Positions 12,380 through 24,512 of a stretch of DNA of 64,000 bases are shown in pieces. The translations under genes and the position numbers were made by a program. Every line of letters begins with the position of its first letter. Positions within the stretch are counted from its first letter, which is position 1. Source of the DNA: Termitomyces sp. T153 (Eukaryota; Basidiomycota; Agaricomycetes; Agaricales; Lyophyllaceae); the NCBI GenBank assembly GCA_018296165.2, contig JACKQL020000019.1:496001-560000 (forward strand), given 5' to 3'. The notes below the pieces were generated by a model. The model did no database searches. It was not told where the DNA came from and worked only from the letters and a program-made list of their open reading frames with translations.

Positions 12380-15195
12380 CTATGTGCTGGTGCGGTTCCT
12401 CATCCTTTTTCTTGGCTTTCTCCCTCCAGTGGGTTTGGTCAGGTTCAGGTCTCTGTAGGGCCTCTTGAATTGCCATGTGCTGTTAATGTAACAGAATAGG
12501 ACTCTAACTGCATCTGCATCACTCAGAAGCTTGCTCAAGGCTTCTGGTGTTGTGCCTGTGGTTTTGCACATCATCTCTCTGTGGTGTCTGTCATGCACTC
12601 AGCATTCCAGTACAAAATGCTCAACTGTTTCTGGTGCTTTGTGGCAGGCATTGCATTCAGGTGAGTCCTTCCTATTGAATCTGTGCAGATAATGGTTGAG
12701 GGGGCAGTGTCCTGTTCATAGTTGGACAAGGATGGAGGCATGTTGTCTCAGCAGGTCCTCTATGATTTGGATGGTCATCTTCATTTTTGGTGCTGCCAGA
12801 TCTATGCCCAGAGTCTCTCAAATCTGGGTGACTGTTTAAACCACTATTCAACCTCTTTTTGCCACTTTGTTTTATGCACTGCCATTGTCACTGCCTTGGA
12901 TTATTTCAGGGGGCATCTCAGGATGCTCAGTCCTTTGGTCTCCATTTCATCCCCCTCTGTGGCTTGCTTTGCCTCCTTGTCTGCCCTCTCATTGCCTGGG
13001 ATGCCTTTATGTCCCAGCATCCAATACATATCAATTCCTATGCATGTGTCAATCTTCCTGACCCTCTGGATCCCTTTCAGGACCTTATCCACCAGATATC
13101 TTGCCATGCCTCTCTCCATCACCCCTAGTGCCCTCATCCCCACCTGGTTGTCTGTTTCTATTGTTGCATCCATTATCCTCCCTCTACCCCTTACTTCCTT
13201 CTTCAGCAGCTCCATTCTCAGCAGTTGCCCCATGTATTCCTCTTCAAAAACTGTGTGCTTTTTGTCCAATCCCAAACACTTCCTCATCACTTTGACACAC
13301 ACTCTCATCCTCCTGTACAACACCACTGCCACCCCTATCTTCCCTCCATGACCCAATCCATCAGAATATATTCTTATCTCTGCCTCATTGTTTCTCTCCC
13401 TCTGCTCTGCTTCCTCCACCTTCCATCTATAATCACTCCTATTGGACACTCCCACTCTGATGGGTGCTGAATGATTGTGATTGTCTCCATGTTGTCTGGG
13501 TGCTGTCCATATGCTTTCATGATGTAGTGTAGTGGTGTCCTGTGCTTCTTGACAAAGGCAGTTGCTCTTCTAGCTGGCTTGTATAGTGGGTGCATGTCTG
13601 GCATTGAGGCAATGCATGCCACTGCTGTAACACATATCTTCTTGACTCTTGTTGGTACTGGCATCAGTCCTGCATGTCCATCCAGCATGTCCATCAATGT
13701 TGTCCTCAGTGCATCCAGGATCTGTAGGGTGCTCATCCTCTGCACTCTGCTTATCTTTCCATAAACTTCCTTGAGCCCTTCACTACCTTCCCTTCCACCT
13801 CTACATCCAGCACACACTAAACATCTGCTGCATACATCATGCTTGGGACCACTACCACTCCATACATCCTCTTCATAAACATCCTCTTGACTCCCCTGTT
13901 TGTCTTGGCCAGTCGCTTTGCCTGCATTGCTATTGCTGTGCCTTTTCCCTGTGCATATGCTGCTTGCTCTCTGAACCTTAGCTCCTGGTTCAGTATGACT
14001 CCTAGGAATTTGTTGGATGTCTCCATTTTTATCCTTGTGCCATTGATGGTGATTGTTAGCCTCATCACCAGCTTTGTCTTGCCCCTCCTCCTCCCATCTT
14101 TCTCCTTCCTTCTAAAGAAACCCATTCCTACAAACTTCTTGATCTTGTATATCAAGTGGTGTGTTCTTGCCCATTTGCTTGCTCCTCCTCTTCTTCCCAT
14201 CATGTCCTCTGCTCTCTTGGCTGCCTCCTCCATGCTGTCCCCCTCCACTGCCACATATGCATTATTAACAAATGACCCCACCAGCTCCCTCTCTCTTTCC
14301 CTTGCTCCTTTGATCTGACCTGCATTGTAGAAATTGTAACAAAGCCCTGATGTGTTGCAGCCCTAGTCCAGGCTGCTTTCCACTAGTATCATGCACAAAA
14401 TATAATCACTGAAGGCAATCACCATCCTCCACCCCTCCAACTTCCTCTCAAACCACTCCACCTCCTCCTCTGGCATCCCTCTCTTCCTCATCTCCTTTGC
14501 CAACACTCTGGGGACTGTGTTAGGGAATGCTCCCTTTATGTCTATAAAGATCACCACTACTTCCTTCCCCCTTCTCCATGTGTTCTTGATGAATGCTACT
14601 AGCATGTGGAGAGAATCTGTTGTGGACCTCCCCAGTCTCCCTCCAAACCAATATTTTGGCAACAAGTTGGCTTTCTCCACTTGATGTGCTAGCTTTGTCT
14701 TGATGCATGAGGACAGTACCTTTGCAATTGTGTCAAGCAGGGCAATAGGCCTATAGGAATTTGGGTTACCATAGTTGTCTCAGTTTGTGCAACACCACCA
14801 TCTTGAAAATCTTTCATCTCTCTGAGTAGATCTTGTGCTCAAAGGTAGCTCTGAAAATGGGTCCCAGGTATGGCACAATTGTGTACCTTGTCTTCATCAA
14901 CACAATGTTTGGTATTCTGCTCAGGCCTGGCACTTTGTGCAGCTTCAGCTTGGCAATTGCTGTGTAGATCTCTTTGTTCATTATGGGCCCTCAATCAAAA
15001 GTTGGTGCCCTCCTCTCCTCCTCTTCTTCCACCTCCTCCTCTCTGTTCTGCAGTGCCTTGTAGAAAAAGGCCTTGTGAAACAGTCTTGCTTTCTCTTCAT
15101 TCTCCACTACCTCTAGTACACTGTCCCCCACTCCTGTTTTTAGTGCCAGTGTCCTTGCTCTATCTCCATCTGACAGTGCCACTGTTACAAAGCCC
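12380..15195 (-). pseudogene. LINE ORF2, C-terminal part: reverse transcriptase, RNase H, Cys/His knuckle
   Basis: Reading from 15,195 down: GFVTVALSDGDRARTLAL, then the reverse transcriptase blocks LPKYWFGGRLGRSTTDSLHM (14,660) and VVVIFIDIKGAFPNTVPRVL (14,570), then the region where a catalytic F-x-D-D is expected but the sequence reads SFVNNAYVAVEG (14,270). The RNase H follows (13,455-12,901) with IYSDGLGHGGKIGVAVVL, ETDNQVGMRAL and GHKGIPGNERADKEAK, so its acidic residues look kept. The end (12,700-12,380) carries HRFNRKDSPECNACHKAPET. Several stops and frame changes separate the blocks. This part was cut from the endonuclease by gypsy element B. Confidence 0.88.
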
Positions 15196-15200
15196 TTCAT
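15196..15200. repeat. Target-site duplication of gypsy element B, left copy
   Basis: TTCAT directly before the 5' LTR matches TTCAC directly after the 3' LTR (21,242-21,246) with one transition. Five base pairs is the usual length for Ty3/gypsy insertions. Confidence 0.7.
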
Positions 15201-15458
15201 TGTCAGGGGACTTCCATTTCTGACCTCCATGACTTATTCCAGCACTTCTGCAGCTTGTTTAACACCTCTGGGGCTCATTCTAAAACCCCAGAGATCTCTG
15301 GAGAACTACATAGTTCTCTGTATTACCTCAGCAATCATTGTCCTAGGGTTAGGAGTAGCTCTGGCCTTCTGTATCATCATCTACTCTGCTAATATACTTC
15401 AGATTCCCCTCTGCTAGCTGCATGACTCTGATCTGCCAATTTGGAGGTCATCCTTACA
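15201..15458 (+). repeat. 5' LTR of gypsy element B (internally deleted)
   Basis: Starts TGTCAGGGGACTTCC and ends TCCTTACA. It aligns along its length with 20,873-21,241, but lacks about 110 bp present in the 3' LTR after CTTCTGTA. In the first 178 aligned positions I count about 19 mismatches, nearly all transitions. Confidence 0.85.
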
Positions 15459-15654
15459 GCAGAACAAGTCTTCTAAAACTGGTCTGGAAGCCTCTCCTAG
15501 CTGCAAGAAACCTCCTAGCTGCTATCCATTGCTTCCCCACCAGGATTAAGCACTGCAGAGTTCTATGTCTCAGCTTGCCAACCCAGACACACCCTTGGAG
15601 GCCCCAGCCCTGCAGGACAAAGCCTGAAGTTCCCTGCTACACCCAGAAACCCAG

Positions 15655-16770
15655 GTGCAATTAATGCAATCATTTCTCACCCATCACACTACTAAACTCT
15701 CTACCCTCCATCAAACCACAGACCTGATCTCCCAATTGCTCCAGGCACTGCTCAAATGCCTAACTCCTACCTCCACACCTTCCCCAGCTGTGGAACTAGC
15801 CCTGACCATGTCTGCACCTGCTTCCACAGCTCTGGTGACCCTACAGCTGCAGATTCTGTGCTCCGCACTACCAGATGCATATGATGGCACCTACTCTGGC
15901 AGGAAACAATTCTTGCAGTCCTGCCTCACCTATATTCACCTCAGTAGGGATGCCTTTGACTCCAATGCATTGAAAATAGCCTGGGTATTGTTGTACATAA
16001 AGATCAGACATGCCTCCACCTACACATTGCAAGTCTTCCATTGCCCTGGAGGTGTTGGAAGTTTTCTGAACTGGGCCACCTTTGAGAAGGACTTCCATGC
16101 AGAGTTTTTCCTGTTAGACCCCACCAAGACTGTGGCCTTGACACTATGTGATAAGGAGCAATATGGGCAAGGAAAGCATATGCTGGATAAGTACATTGAC
16201 TTGTTCCAGGCTCTGGTCAAGCAGGCCACTTACCCCAACAGCCTTTAATTATGCCTCACCTTCTGGGATGGCCTGCACCCCACACTGGTGGAATGCATTG
16301 ACAACCTTGTGGAGGGTCACTCAGATGATGAAAAGATTGTGTTGTAGTATGAGGTAGCCTAAGACTAGTGGCAACTCATGGAAATCTGGAGGGAGCTCTG
16401 CCACCCACATTCTATGCTGTGCCCAGCTCCAATCACCAACTTCTGCCATCCTGTACCTGCTCACCCAATGCCGTCCCCTACTCCTGCCATCTCTGCAGCA
16501 CACCCCCTGCCACTAGGGATCCCTATAGACATGGATGCCACCAGACAGCTCCATGTTGCCCCACTGCTGTGCCAGAGATGCCAGAAGCCTGGGCACTTTG
16601 CATAGCACTGCTTTATGGGCCTGGAGGTGTGTTACCTATCCATGGCAGAGCAGAAGGAACTCCTCCTGCAGCTGCTGGCTGCAAAGGATGCTGCTGGGGC
16701 TCTGCCACTTGATGAGCCTAGAGTTGACCCTGGAAGCATCATCTCCAGAGCTGGAGAAGGATTTTTAGTT
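15655..16770 (+). pseudogene. Gypsy element B gag
   Basis: A gag-like protein begins near 15,655 (MQLMQSFLTHHTT). Its core contains ALPDAYDGTYSGRKQFLQSC and NWATFEKDFHAEFF, typical of fungal gypsy gag. After in-frame stops at 16,246 and around 16,346-16,370 the zinc knuckle appears as CQRCQKPGHFA followed by a stop and HCFMGLEVC (16,570-16,630). Stops show it is inactive. Confidence 0.85.
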
Positions 16771-17044
16771 GAGTGACAGATGAGGTTGTACACCTCTGTT
16801 GCTGGGTGCTAACAGGTTCTTGTGTCTGTTGATAGAAAATGAAACTGCCTTTTCCAATGCCCTTCATTCTGAGATGGAAGAACTTCAGCATCCCCCTCTA
16901 GACATACAAATACTAACTCTAAAGCCCCCACCAAGCTCTCTGACACCTACGAGGGTCCACCAGCATGGCCCTGCCTGGGTGTGTCAAATGCCCCAACAGT
17001 ACATCAGGGCTTCCAGCCTGTCTGCCAACTCCTTGTGCCTCAAT

Positions 17045-20000
17045 GTAGAGATCAAAATGACAGATATCCAGCAAACCTGCAGAGTCACAGCTCTTCTGGA
17101 TAGCAGAGCAATGGGACTGTTCCTAGACTTGGAGTTTGTCAAACACCATGGCCTGACCACACAGCCCCTCCTCAAAACCCATTATAGTCTACAATATTGA
17201 TGGAATGCTTAACAAAGCAGGCACCATCAACTCCATGGTTGACCTAGTCCTCCACTATTGGAATCATGCAGAGCATGCTGTTTTTGCTGTCACCAGCTTG
17301 GGTAGGCAGGACATGATCCTTGGTTTCACATGGCTCTGTGAGCACAACTCTGAGGTAGATTGGACCAAGGAAGAGGTAACCATGAGCAGATGCCTTTGGA
17401 AGTGCTCTGCCTGTGCCACAGAGGACAGGGAGGAATGCTGGACCCAAGTTCAAGAGCACACCGCCATCTGCACATGTCATGCTGGGCCTCTCCCCTTCAC
17501 TGATCTAAACCTCCTGGATCCCTTACCTCTGGCATTCCCTCATAGAGAGGCCCTCTACAAGGATGACTGGAGCAGTGGTGGAGCCTTGGAGGAGGAGTGC
17601 AGAGAGGAGTCTGGTGGCATACACAAGCCAGAGCTCCTGGATAAAGTGGTAGAAGTGAGGGACCAGATCTATGCTACTACTATACACCCACCACCCTCCA
17701 TTGCAGAGATCTGGGCTAGCCAGACCACATCTCAGTGGCTGGCCCAGGCATTTGCTGCTAACACTGTGTCCCAAGAGTTCCGAGATGTTGTACCCCCTAC
17801 CTCCATGCATTTGAGGATGTGTTCTGCAAAGCCTCATTTGACTTGCTTCTAGAGTGCAAGAGGTGGAACCACACCATTGAACTGCTGCCAGATTCCACAC
17901 CCTCCAGCTACTGGCTATAAGGTCTACCCACTTGCACCCAGGGAGCAGGATGAGCTCAATGCCTTCCTGCAAGAAAATCTGGACTCTGGTCATATCCACC
18001 CTTCCAAATCTCCAGTGGCTTCTTCAGTCTTCTTCATTAAAAAGAAGGACAGTTCACTCTGACTAGTTCAGGATTATCAGGTTTTCAATGCCATAACAGT
18101 AAAGAATTGCTACCCCCTCCCCCTCATCTCCAAGCTCATCAACAATCTCTGGGGTGTGCAGTACTTCACTAAACTAGATGTCCAGTGGGACTACAACAAT
18201 GTGCATATCCAGTAGGGAGACAAGTGGAAGGCCACCTTTCAGACCAACTGGGGATTGTTTGAGCAACTTGTTATATTCTTCAGACTCACCAACAGCCCTG
18301 CCACCTTTCAGACTATAATGAATGACATCTTCCAGGACCTCATCATGAAGAGCATAGTGTGCATATACCTCAATGACATCCTCATCTACACCAAAATGCT
18401 GGAGGAGCATTGTTGGATCACTTGCCTCATCTTGGAATGCCTGACATCCTCATTTACACTAAAACACTAGAAAAGCACCATTGGATCACTTGCTTCATCT
18501 TGGAATGCCTCCACCAGCACCAGCTCTACCTCAAACCAGAGAAGTGCAAGTTTGAACAGACCCAGATTGAGTATCTTGGCCTGATCATCTCACACAGAGC
18601 TGCAGAGATGGACCCAGTGAAGGTAGCAGGTGCGGCAGAGTGACCAGAGCCCAAGAACAAGAAGGAGGTACAGGTGTTCCTCAGTTTTGTAAACTTTTAC
18701 TGGAGATTCATCCAGGACTTCTTGCACCATGCCTGTCTGTTATTCAACCTCACTGGAAAGGATGTTACATGGAGTTGGGAACCTCTGGAGCAGGCAGCCT
18801 TTGACACTCTCAAGCATGCTGTGACCTCCAGACCCATTCTCCTCTTCCCAAATGACAACTCCCCCTTCCAGGTAGAAGCCAACAGCTCTGACTTTGCCAC
18901 TGGGGATGTGCTCTCACAGCAATTTCCAGAGGATGGGAAGTGGCATCCAGTAGCCTTTTACTCCAAGAGCCTGAACGCAGTAGAGCAGAACTACAAGATC
19001 CATGACAAGGAGATGCTAGCCATCATCCAGTCATTTGAGGAGTGGCAACACTTTCTAAAAGGCATGCAGGACAAGTTTGAGGTCTGAACAGATCACAAGA
19101 ACCTTGAATACTTCTGGACAGCCAAGAAGCTCAATCACTGACAGGCCCAGTGGTCCCTCTACCTTGCCAACTTTGACTTCACATTGCACCACAAGCCTGG
19201 CCAGAGCATGGGGAAACCCAATACCCTGTCCCAGAGAGTGGACTATAGCATGGAAGGGAGGAGGATAACAGCAACATTGTGCTTCTCTACCCCAAACTAT
19301 TTGTGATCCAAGCTATAGAGAGTCTAGCTGTTGAGGGAGCAGAGGTGGACATTCTCTAAAACATATGGTGGAGTAATTGGAATAGTCAGCAGGAGGAACT
19401 TGTTGTGCAGGCAGCTTAGATGCTGAAGTCAGGGCATACCACTGGTGCCAAAGTGGTCTGCATGGATGAATGGGCCCTCCAAGACAGGATCCTGACTTTT
19501 AGAGACTGTATCTATGTGCCCAATGTTCTAGAGCTCCATTGGAGGATTGTGGAGCAACACTGCAACTCCCACATTGCAGAGCAACCTGAACAATGGAAGA
19601 CATTGGAGCTAGTATCACAGAACTACTGGTTGCCCCAGATGTCCCAGTATATTGGATCCTACACTAGTACATGCAATCTCTGTCTCCAGACCAAGCCTCA
19701 ACACCAACTCCCCTATAGACAGCTACACCCACTGCCCATGCCTGCAGAACAATGGAGCATGGCTTTCATGGACTTCATTGTGAAGCTCCCCAACACCCAC
19801 AGTTACAATGTGATCATGGTGGCAGTGGACCTGTATGGCAAGTGAGTGCACTTCATTTCAACCCACACCACCTGCTCTGCTATGGGCACTGTAAACCTGT
19901 ACTGGAGTCACTTCTAGCTCAACTGGGGATGGTGCCTCAAATGGGGCTGCCTGAAATGATTGCACAGGAGCTAAGAGGAATGTTTGGAAGCTCCACAGCC

Positions 20001-20775
20001 TCTCTGATGCCTACATCTCTGACTGGGAACCACAATTTGTAGCAGACTTCACTAGGGAGCTCTACCAATTGCTTGGCATGAAGCTCCACACCTCTACTGC
20101 CTACCACTCACAGTCCAACAGCCAGACCAAATGCATAAATCAGGAGTTGGAGCAGTACCTCTGCCTCTTCTGCAATGAGTGCCAGGATGACCCCAGGCCC
20201 AACCCTCAGAGAATGAGGCAGTAAACAAATTTGTGGACTGGATGAAGAGGTCACAGGAGGAGGCCTGAGCAGCACTGGCAAAGGCAAAGGATGACATGGT
20301 GCAATACTACAGCTGTGGGAGGACCCTGGAGCACAAATATCAGCCTAGAGATCAAGTTTACCTAGATGCCTCCAACATTATGACTATTCAGCCCTCAAAA
20401 AAGCTGTCACACTACCAGTTGGGACCCTTCACAGTGGAATGACAAGTAGGGCCCCTAGCCTATCAACTCCGGCTCCCTGCAGGGATACACCAGCTTCATC
20501 CAGTGTTCAATGTGGTCAAACTAACTCTGGCCCCCAAGGATCCTATTCTGAGGCAGCATCTGCCACCTCCACCACCCCTGGTGGTGGTCAACAACAATAA
20601 GGAGTATAAGGTGGAGGAAATCCTGGATAGTTGTTTATTCTGGAGACAATTACAATACAAGGTGAAGTGGAAAGGCTATAGGATTGAGGATATCTCCTAG
20701 GAACCACAGGAGAATGTGCATGCCCCCAGACTTATCAAGGAGTTCCACCAAAGACATCCAGATGCTCCATGTGCC
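17045..20775 (+). pseudogene. Gypsy element B pol: protease, reverse transcriptase, RNase H, integrase, chromodomain
   Basis: In order: protease remnant ALLDSRAMGLFLDLEF (17,090; the usual D-S-G-A became D-S-R-A), reverse transcriptase with VYPLAPREQDEL (17,920) and IYLNDILIYTK (18,365; catalytic Y-x-D-D now L-N-D), RNase H KWHPVAFYSKSLNAVEQNY (18,940), integrase with an H-x-H...C-x2-C zinc-binding part (CNLCLQTKPQHQLPYR, 19,670) and AFMDFIVKLPNTHSYN, and a chromodomain EYKVEEILDSCLF...YKVKWKGY (20,600-20,700). A 68-bp tandem duplication at 18,375-18,510 shifts the frame just after the catalytic motif. Many Arg codons have become Trp, Gln, Cys or stop. Confidence 0.9.
18375..18510 (+). repeat. 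68-bp imperfect tandem duplication in the gypsy B reverse transcriptase
   Basis: The unit starting GACATCCTCATCTAC at 18,375 is repeated from 18,443 with scattered transitions. Because 68 is not a multiple of 3, it shifts the pol frame. Confidence 0.85.
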
Positions 20776-20872
20776 ATATGAGGTATCTACCCCTATTTTG
20801 CTGGTGGACCAAGCAATCAGGGATTACCTCTACCCTGCACATCAGGATGTCACATGCTAGAGGGGGGGGTGA

Positions 20873-21241
20873 TGTTAGGAGACTTCCATTTCTGACCTCC
20901 GCAACCTATTCCAGCACTTCCACAGCTTGTTTGATGCCTCTTAGGCTCATTCTAGAACTCCAGAGATCTCCAGAGAACTGCAGAGTTCTCTGTATTACCT
21001 CAGCAATCATTGTCCTAGGGTTAGGAGTAGCTCTGGCCTTCTGTACAGTAGTTCCCATGCCTCTGCCATCTGCTGATGCACTGCACCAAGCAACAGAAAT
21101 TCTTAGACTTGTTCTCTTTGGATTCCTCTCTGCTAGGTAATTAGTCACTAATTGTATTGTCATCTACTCTGCTAATATACTTCAGATTCCCCTCTGCTAA
21201 CTGCATGACTCCAATCTGTTGCTCTGAAGGTTGCCCCTACA
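20873..21241 (+). repeat. 3' LTR of gypsy element B
   Basis: A 369-bp LTR starting TGTTAGGAGACTTCC right after the polypurine tract and ending GCCCCTACA. It is the longer of the two copies. TTCAC follows as the target duplication. Confidence 0.88.
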
Positions 21242-22456
21242 TTCACATCCCAAATTGACTATGCATCTACTAGCAGCAATCATTCCTCTCAGTGCACTTT
21301 CTTTGCCATCTTGATCACCTGACTGTAATTGTTTTGTGCTCTCCAAAATTCCTCATGTGCCTGATGCCCTTTGATGTGAATCACTCTGTCCAACTCCCTT
21401 CCCAGTGCCCTCACTCTCATTCTAATTTCTGATAGCCTCCTGCTCCATTACCTTTTTGCATGACTTGTCTCCCTCCTCTCTAGCACTTTAGCCTCCACTA
21501 TCCTCCCCAGTGCCTCCATTACTTTGTCCAGCCACTTCTCCACTTCCTCCCTCCTCTCTATTCTCCCTGTGTCATCCTCCCTGTGTCCACCTCCACCAGT
21601 TGCCTCCCCAACTCCTCCTTGAATTCCTTCCAGTCCACTATTTTGAAATTCCTCCCCTTTTCCTCTTTGCTTGCCTCCATCATTAGGTCAAATGCCATAA
21701 TGATTGGGAAATGGTCAGTGTTTGGTGGCACCTTGCTCCTCAGCACCTCACACCAAGTCACTTGCTCTGTCAGACTGTGAGTGGTAAAAACATTGTCTGG
21801 CCTTGTCAGGTTCTTTGTCCCCATCACCTCCAGCATAGGGACATCTGGCCTGAGTGCCATCACTATCTGATGCCTCATCAACATGGCAATCAGCTCCTCC
21901 ACCACCTCCAGGTTCCCCCTTGTGAAGAGGTGACCATTCCACAGGCTATCCCACATGAGATGGTCTCAGTTGAAGTCTCCAACCCATACATCTGCTCCAT
22001 TCCTCCCCCTCTGCCTCTGCCCCTCCACACTTCTTAAGTAGAAGTCCAGTGCTCTGGTGCTTCTGGAGTGCTCCCTGTCATTATATATGTTGAAAATTCT
22101 CACCATCTTTTCTTCTGTCTCAATGCTGATCCCACTATGTCTGTGCTCTCAACATCCACTCTCTTCTATGCATTTGTTGTGATCCTCCTGCTCACAAGTG
22201 TTAGTGCTCTTGTTCTGCTTACATTCTCCTTGTTGTATCCTTTGGAGTACACTGGGCACCATATTAGGGTTGCTCTCAACTTCTTGTTGAAGTCAAAATA
22301 GGGCTCCTGTATACATAGAATGTCAATGTCTTTGCCCAATGCAAACAGTGCTACATGCTGTGCATTGAGCAATTTGTTCATATTCAGCTGCCAGATCTTG
22401 AGTGTTCTCCTTGCTTTCCCTTCTCTCCTTCTCACCTCCTCTGTCCCTCTACTCAT
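21242..22456 (-). pseudogene. LINE ORF2, N-terminal part: endonuclease
   Basis: From 22,456 the frame reads MSRGTEEVRRREGKARRTLK, then IWQLNMNKLLNAQH and DIDILCIQEPYFDFN, the start of an apurinic/apyrimidinic-type endonuclease. The second half (21,956-21,558) has DVPMLEVMGTKNLTRPDNVF and PPNTDHFPIIMAF, where the S/T-D-H-x-P catalytic block is intact. Stops separate the two halves near 22,040 and after 21,558. ORF2 begins overlapping the last codons of ORF1. The frame meets the reverse transcriptase part once gypsy B is removed. Confidence 0.87.
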
Positions 22457-24337
22457 TGGGACAACTGCTGGGAGAGCTGCCCTGCTTTTCTCTTCATCAC
22501 TTCTATGGACTCCATCAGCACCCCCATTTCCTCATTGCAGTTGAAGGCCCATTGCTTCTTTTGGGAGCTCTCCAGGCCCTCTTGAGTATTTGGTGGGCTA
22601 TTCCCCCAGCTGAATTGGTCTAGAGTGGTTTGTGTACCTCTTTGCATTCCACTGACTTTGTTCCTGTTCTTCTGCCCTTTACTCTCTGGATCTCCTGTTT
22701 CTCCTGTCCTCAGGCCTCCCCCTTGTCCCTTAGCCCCTCCCACTAGCCTCAGGCCTCCCCCTTGTCCCTTAGCCCCTCTCACTAGCCTTCCTTGTCCCAC
22801 CCTTCTAATGGTGAATCTTTCAATTATGCCCTCCATTGGCCCGTTCTAGTGTCCTGGTCCCCTGACCATGTGTGTCACATGCCTGTTATTGATCCTCTCC
22901 CATGTTCATGGCTGATTGGTTGGGAAGTACTTGTACTTCAGCTCTGGTACTTCTGCTCATCAGTCAGTTCTTTGCCTCAATGAATATTAGACACAATCTT
23001 GCTGAGGACATGTAGTCATGTTGAATGCCTCTTGCTTTGCAACTAATGCATATGAACTTGGTGGGGTCTGTTTCCCTGCAGTCTTTCATCCTGTGGTCTT
23101 TTGTACATATTGCACATGTATCCTTCTCCTGTTTACATTTGTTAGCTATGTGCCCTCTCCTGTACCTCTGACACTTGAAGTATTGCCTCAGTTCTTGATC
23201 CATTTTCCTAGCCATAACCCTCTTCTCTTTGATAGCCACTCCATGTTATATCATGCAGTTTGCTCCATTGTCTGATGTGCAGGATAGCACCAAGTATGCT
23301 ACCTTCTGGTTCTCATGCCAAGTGTGTGGGGGTCTTGCCCACTTTGCCACTACCAGTTTTCCTGTGTGAAGGCTATTACCTCTTTCTATTTCCCCCAGCT
23401 TCTCCACAGTTGCATTGCTCAGCATTACCAGAACAAACTCAACAAAGACATTGTGCACTCTGTTCTTGATGGTTGCCCCTGCTCTGAATTTCTCTAGGTA
23501 ACTGGCTCACACCTCCTCTTTCATGAGCCATTCAGCTGCCTTAGTACTCTTTAACTTGTATAGCACTCCTCTATTCTTCAGTTTCCACGCTGTGATAATA
23601 TCTACCTTGGGGCTGTCCAGTCCTTGGATGCCCATCATGTCCTTTGTGATTTGGGCCTTCTCAATTAGCTCCTTTTCAGTCAGCTCCTTCCACCCTCCTG
23701 CCCCTTGTGCATTATCTATGATCACTTGCCTGGTTTTGTTTCTTGCCTTCTGCACCATGTCCTCCCTCTCAGCTCTTCTTGCTGCATCTGCAGACAATGC
23801 ACCCTCTCTAGCCATCCTCCACTGCCATCCTCCTCCTCCCTCATTTGCCTCCCCTTGTGACACCCTCATTTCCATTACCTGCCCTTCTTCCAACCCCTCT
23901 CTGTCCTCCCTTGCTTGTTCTGCCATACCCTTTAATGATTTCATTGACACCTCTGCCAAATTCTCTAACACTTCTCTGTATTCCTCCATCACCTTTCCAA
24001 CTGCCTCCATCACCACCTTCTCTGCTTCCCCCACCACTATGTCTTCCATCCCAAATGCTACTGCTCTCATCCCATCTCTGATGTCCATTGGTGTGTCTGT
24101 TCTCCTCAAAAGTTGCAGCAATACATTCTTCAAGCTGTCTGCTTTCATTTTGTTACTTATGTTGTCCAGGTGCCCATTTGCACTTAGCCAGTACTTTGCT
24201 TCACTCACATTGTTCACACTGGGGCTTTTTGCTTGTGTTTCTTGTTCTGTGGATGCATTGTGAGTGGTCACCCCTCTGGTTTTCCTTGCACCTAGCATGG
24301 CTGTCTTCTGTGTCAACCTGCCACTGTTTGCAGACAT
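22453..24337 (-). pseudogene. LINE ORF1 (gag-like, zinc knuckles)
   Basis: Starts at the ATG at 24,337 (MSANSGRLTQKTAM). A long helical, charged region (24,100-23,700) suggests a coiled coil. The 23,239-22,964 part holds Cys/His knuckles, CQRYRRGHIANKCKQ and CAICTKDHRMKDC, then CISCKARGIQHD. The C-terminal part contains a 13-residue repeat (two copies of GGAKGQGGGLR-type units, 39-bp DNA repeats at 22,708-22,746 and 22,747-22,785). Stops at 23,507, 23,246 and 22,964 break the frame. Confidence 0.85.
22708..22785. repeat. Tandem 39-bp repeat inside LINE ORF1
   Basis: Two nearly identical 39-bp units (starting CCTCAGGCCTCCCCCTTG) in tandem, equal to 13 codons, so the frame is kept. Confidence 0.85.
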
Positions 24338-24501
24338 TTCATGGTACTTTTGATGTATTCAAGCATGTGGAAGAATTAGAATAGAGTGTTATAGGGTCTA
24401 TCTACTTCTTAACTGTGCTCCCTCTGTCCCAGTGGTTTACTGAGTCTGTGTTAAACTTGTTTTCTCATGGTGAGATGATGGTGGTAGCAGATCAAAAGCC
24501 C

Positions 24502-24512
24502 ACCACTAATGT
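24502..24512. repeat. Target-site duplication of the LINE, right copy
   Basis: ACCACTAATGT, identical to 12,160-12,170. Confidence 0.85.

Larger units (their letters stand above)
15201..21241 (+). mobile_element. Ty3/gypsy LTR retrotransposon B with chromodomain, nested in the LINE
   Basis: A 6.0-kb element flanked by direct LTRs that begin TGT and end ACA. Internal order is gag with a CCHC knuckle, protease, reverse transcriptase, RNase H, integrase and a C-terminal chromodomain, the order of fungal chromoviruses. A purine run AGAGGGGGGGG directly before the 3' LTR is the polypurine tract. I could not identify a primer-binding site after the 5' LTR. Stops, R-to-W, R-to-Q and R-to-C changes and a frame-shifting tandem duplication mark it as dead. 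The plus strand is opposite to the host LINE. Confidence 0.92.
12171..24501 (-). mobile_element. Non-LTR retrotransposon (LINE, L1/Tad1-like) interrupted by a gypsy element
   Basis: On the minus strand a two-ORF LINE runs from a 5' UTR at 24,501-24,338 to a 3' tail at 12,188-12,171. ORF1 has a coiled gag-like region and CCHC knuckles. ORF2 has an apurinic-type endonuclease, reverse transcriptase, RNase H and a terminal Cys/His knuckle. It inserted into gypsy element A with the 11-bp duplication ACCACTAATGT. Its 3' end is AAATC-repeat-like rather than poly(A). Gypsy element B sits inside ORF2 at 15,201-21,241. Stops and substitutions in nearly every domain show it is inactive. Confidence 0.9.

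Noticed and set aside
12722..14318. Several plus-strand frames of 100-200 codons
   Set aside because: They are antisense shadows of LINE ORF2, which carries recognisable reverse transcriptase and RNase H motifs on the minus strand.
23523..24263. Plus-strand frame of 246 codons
   Set aside because: Antisense of LINE ORF1; the minus strand has zinc knuckles.
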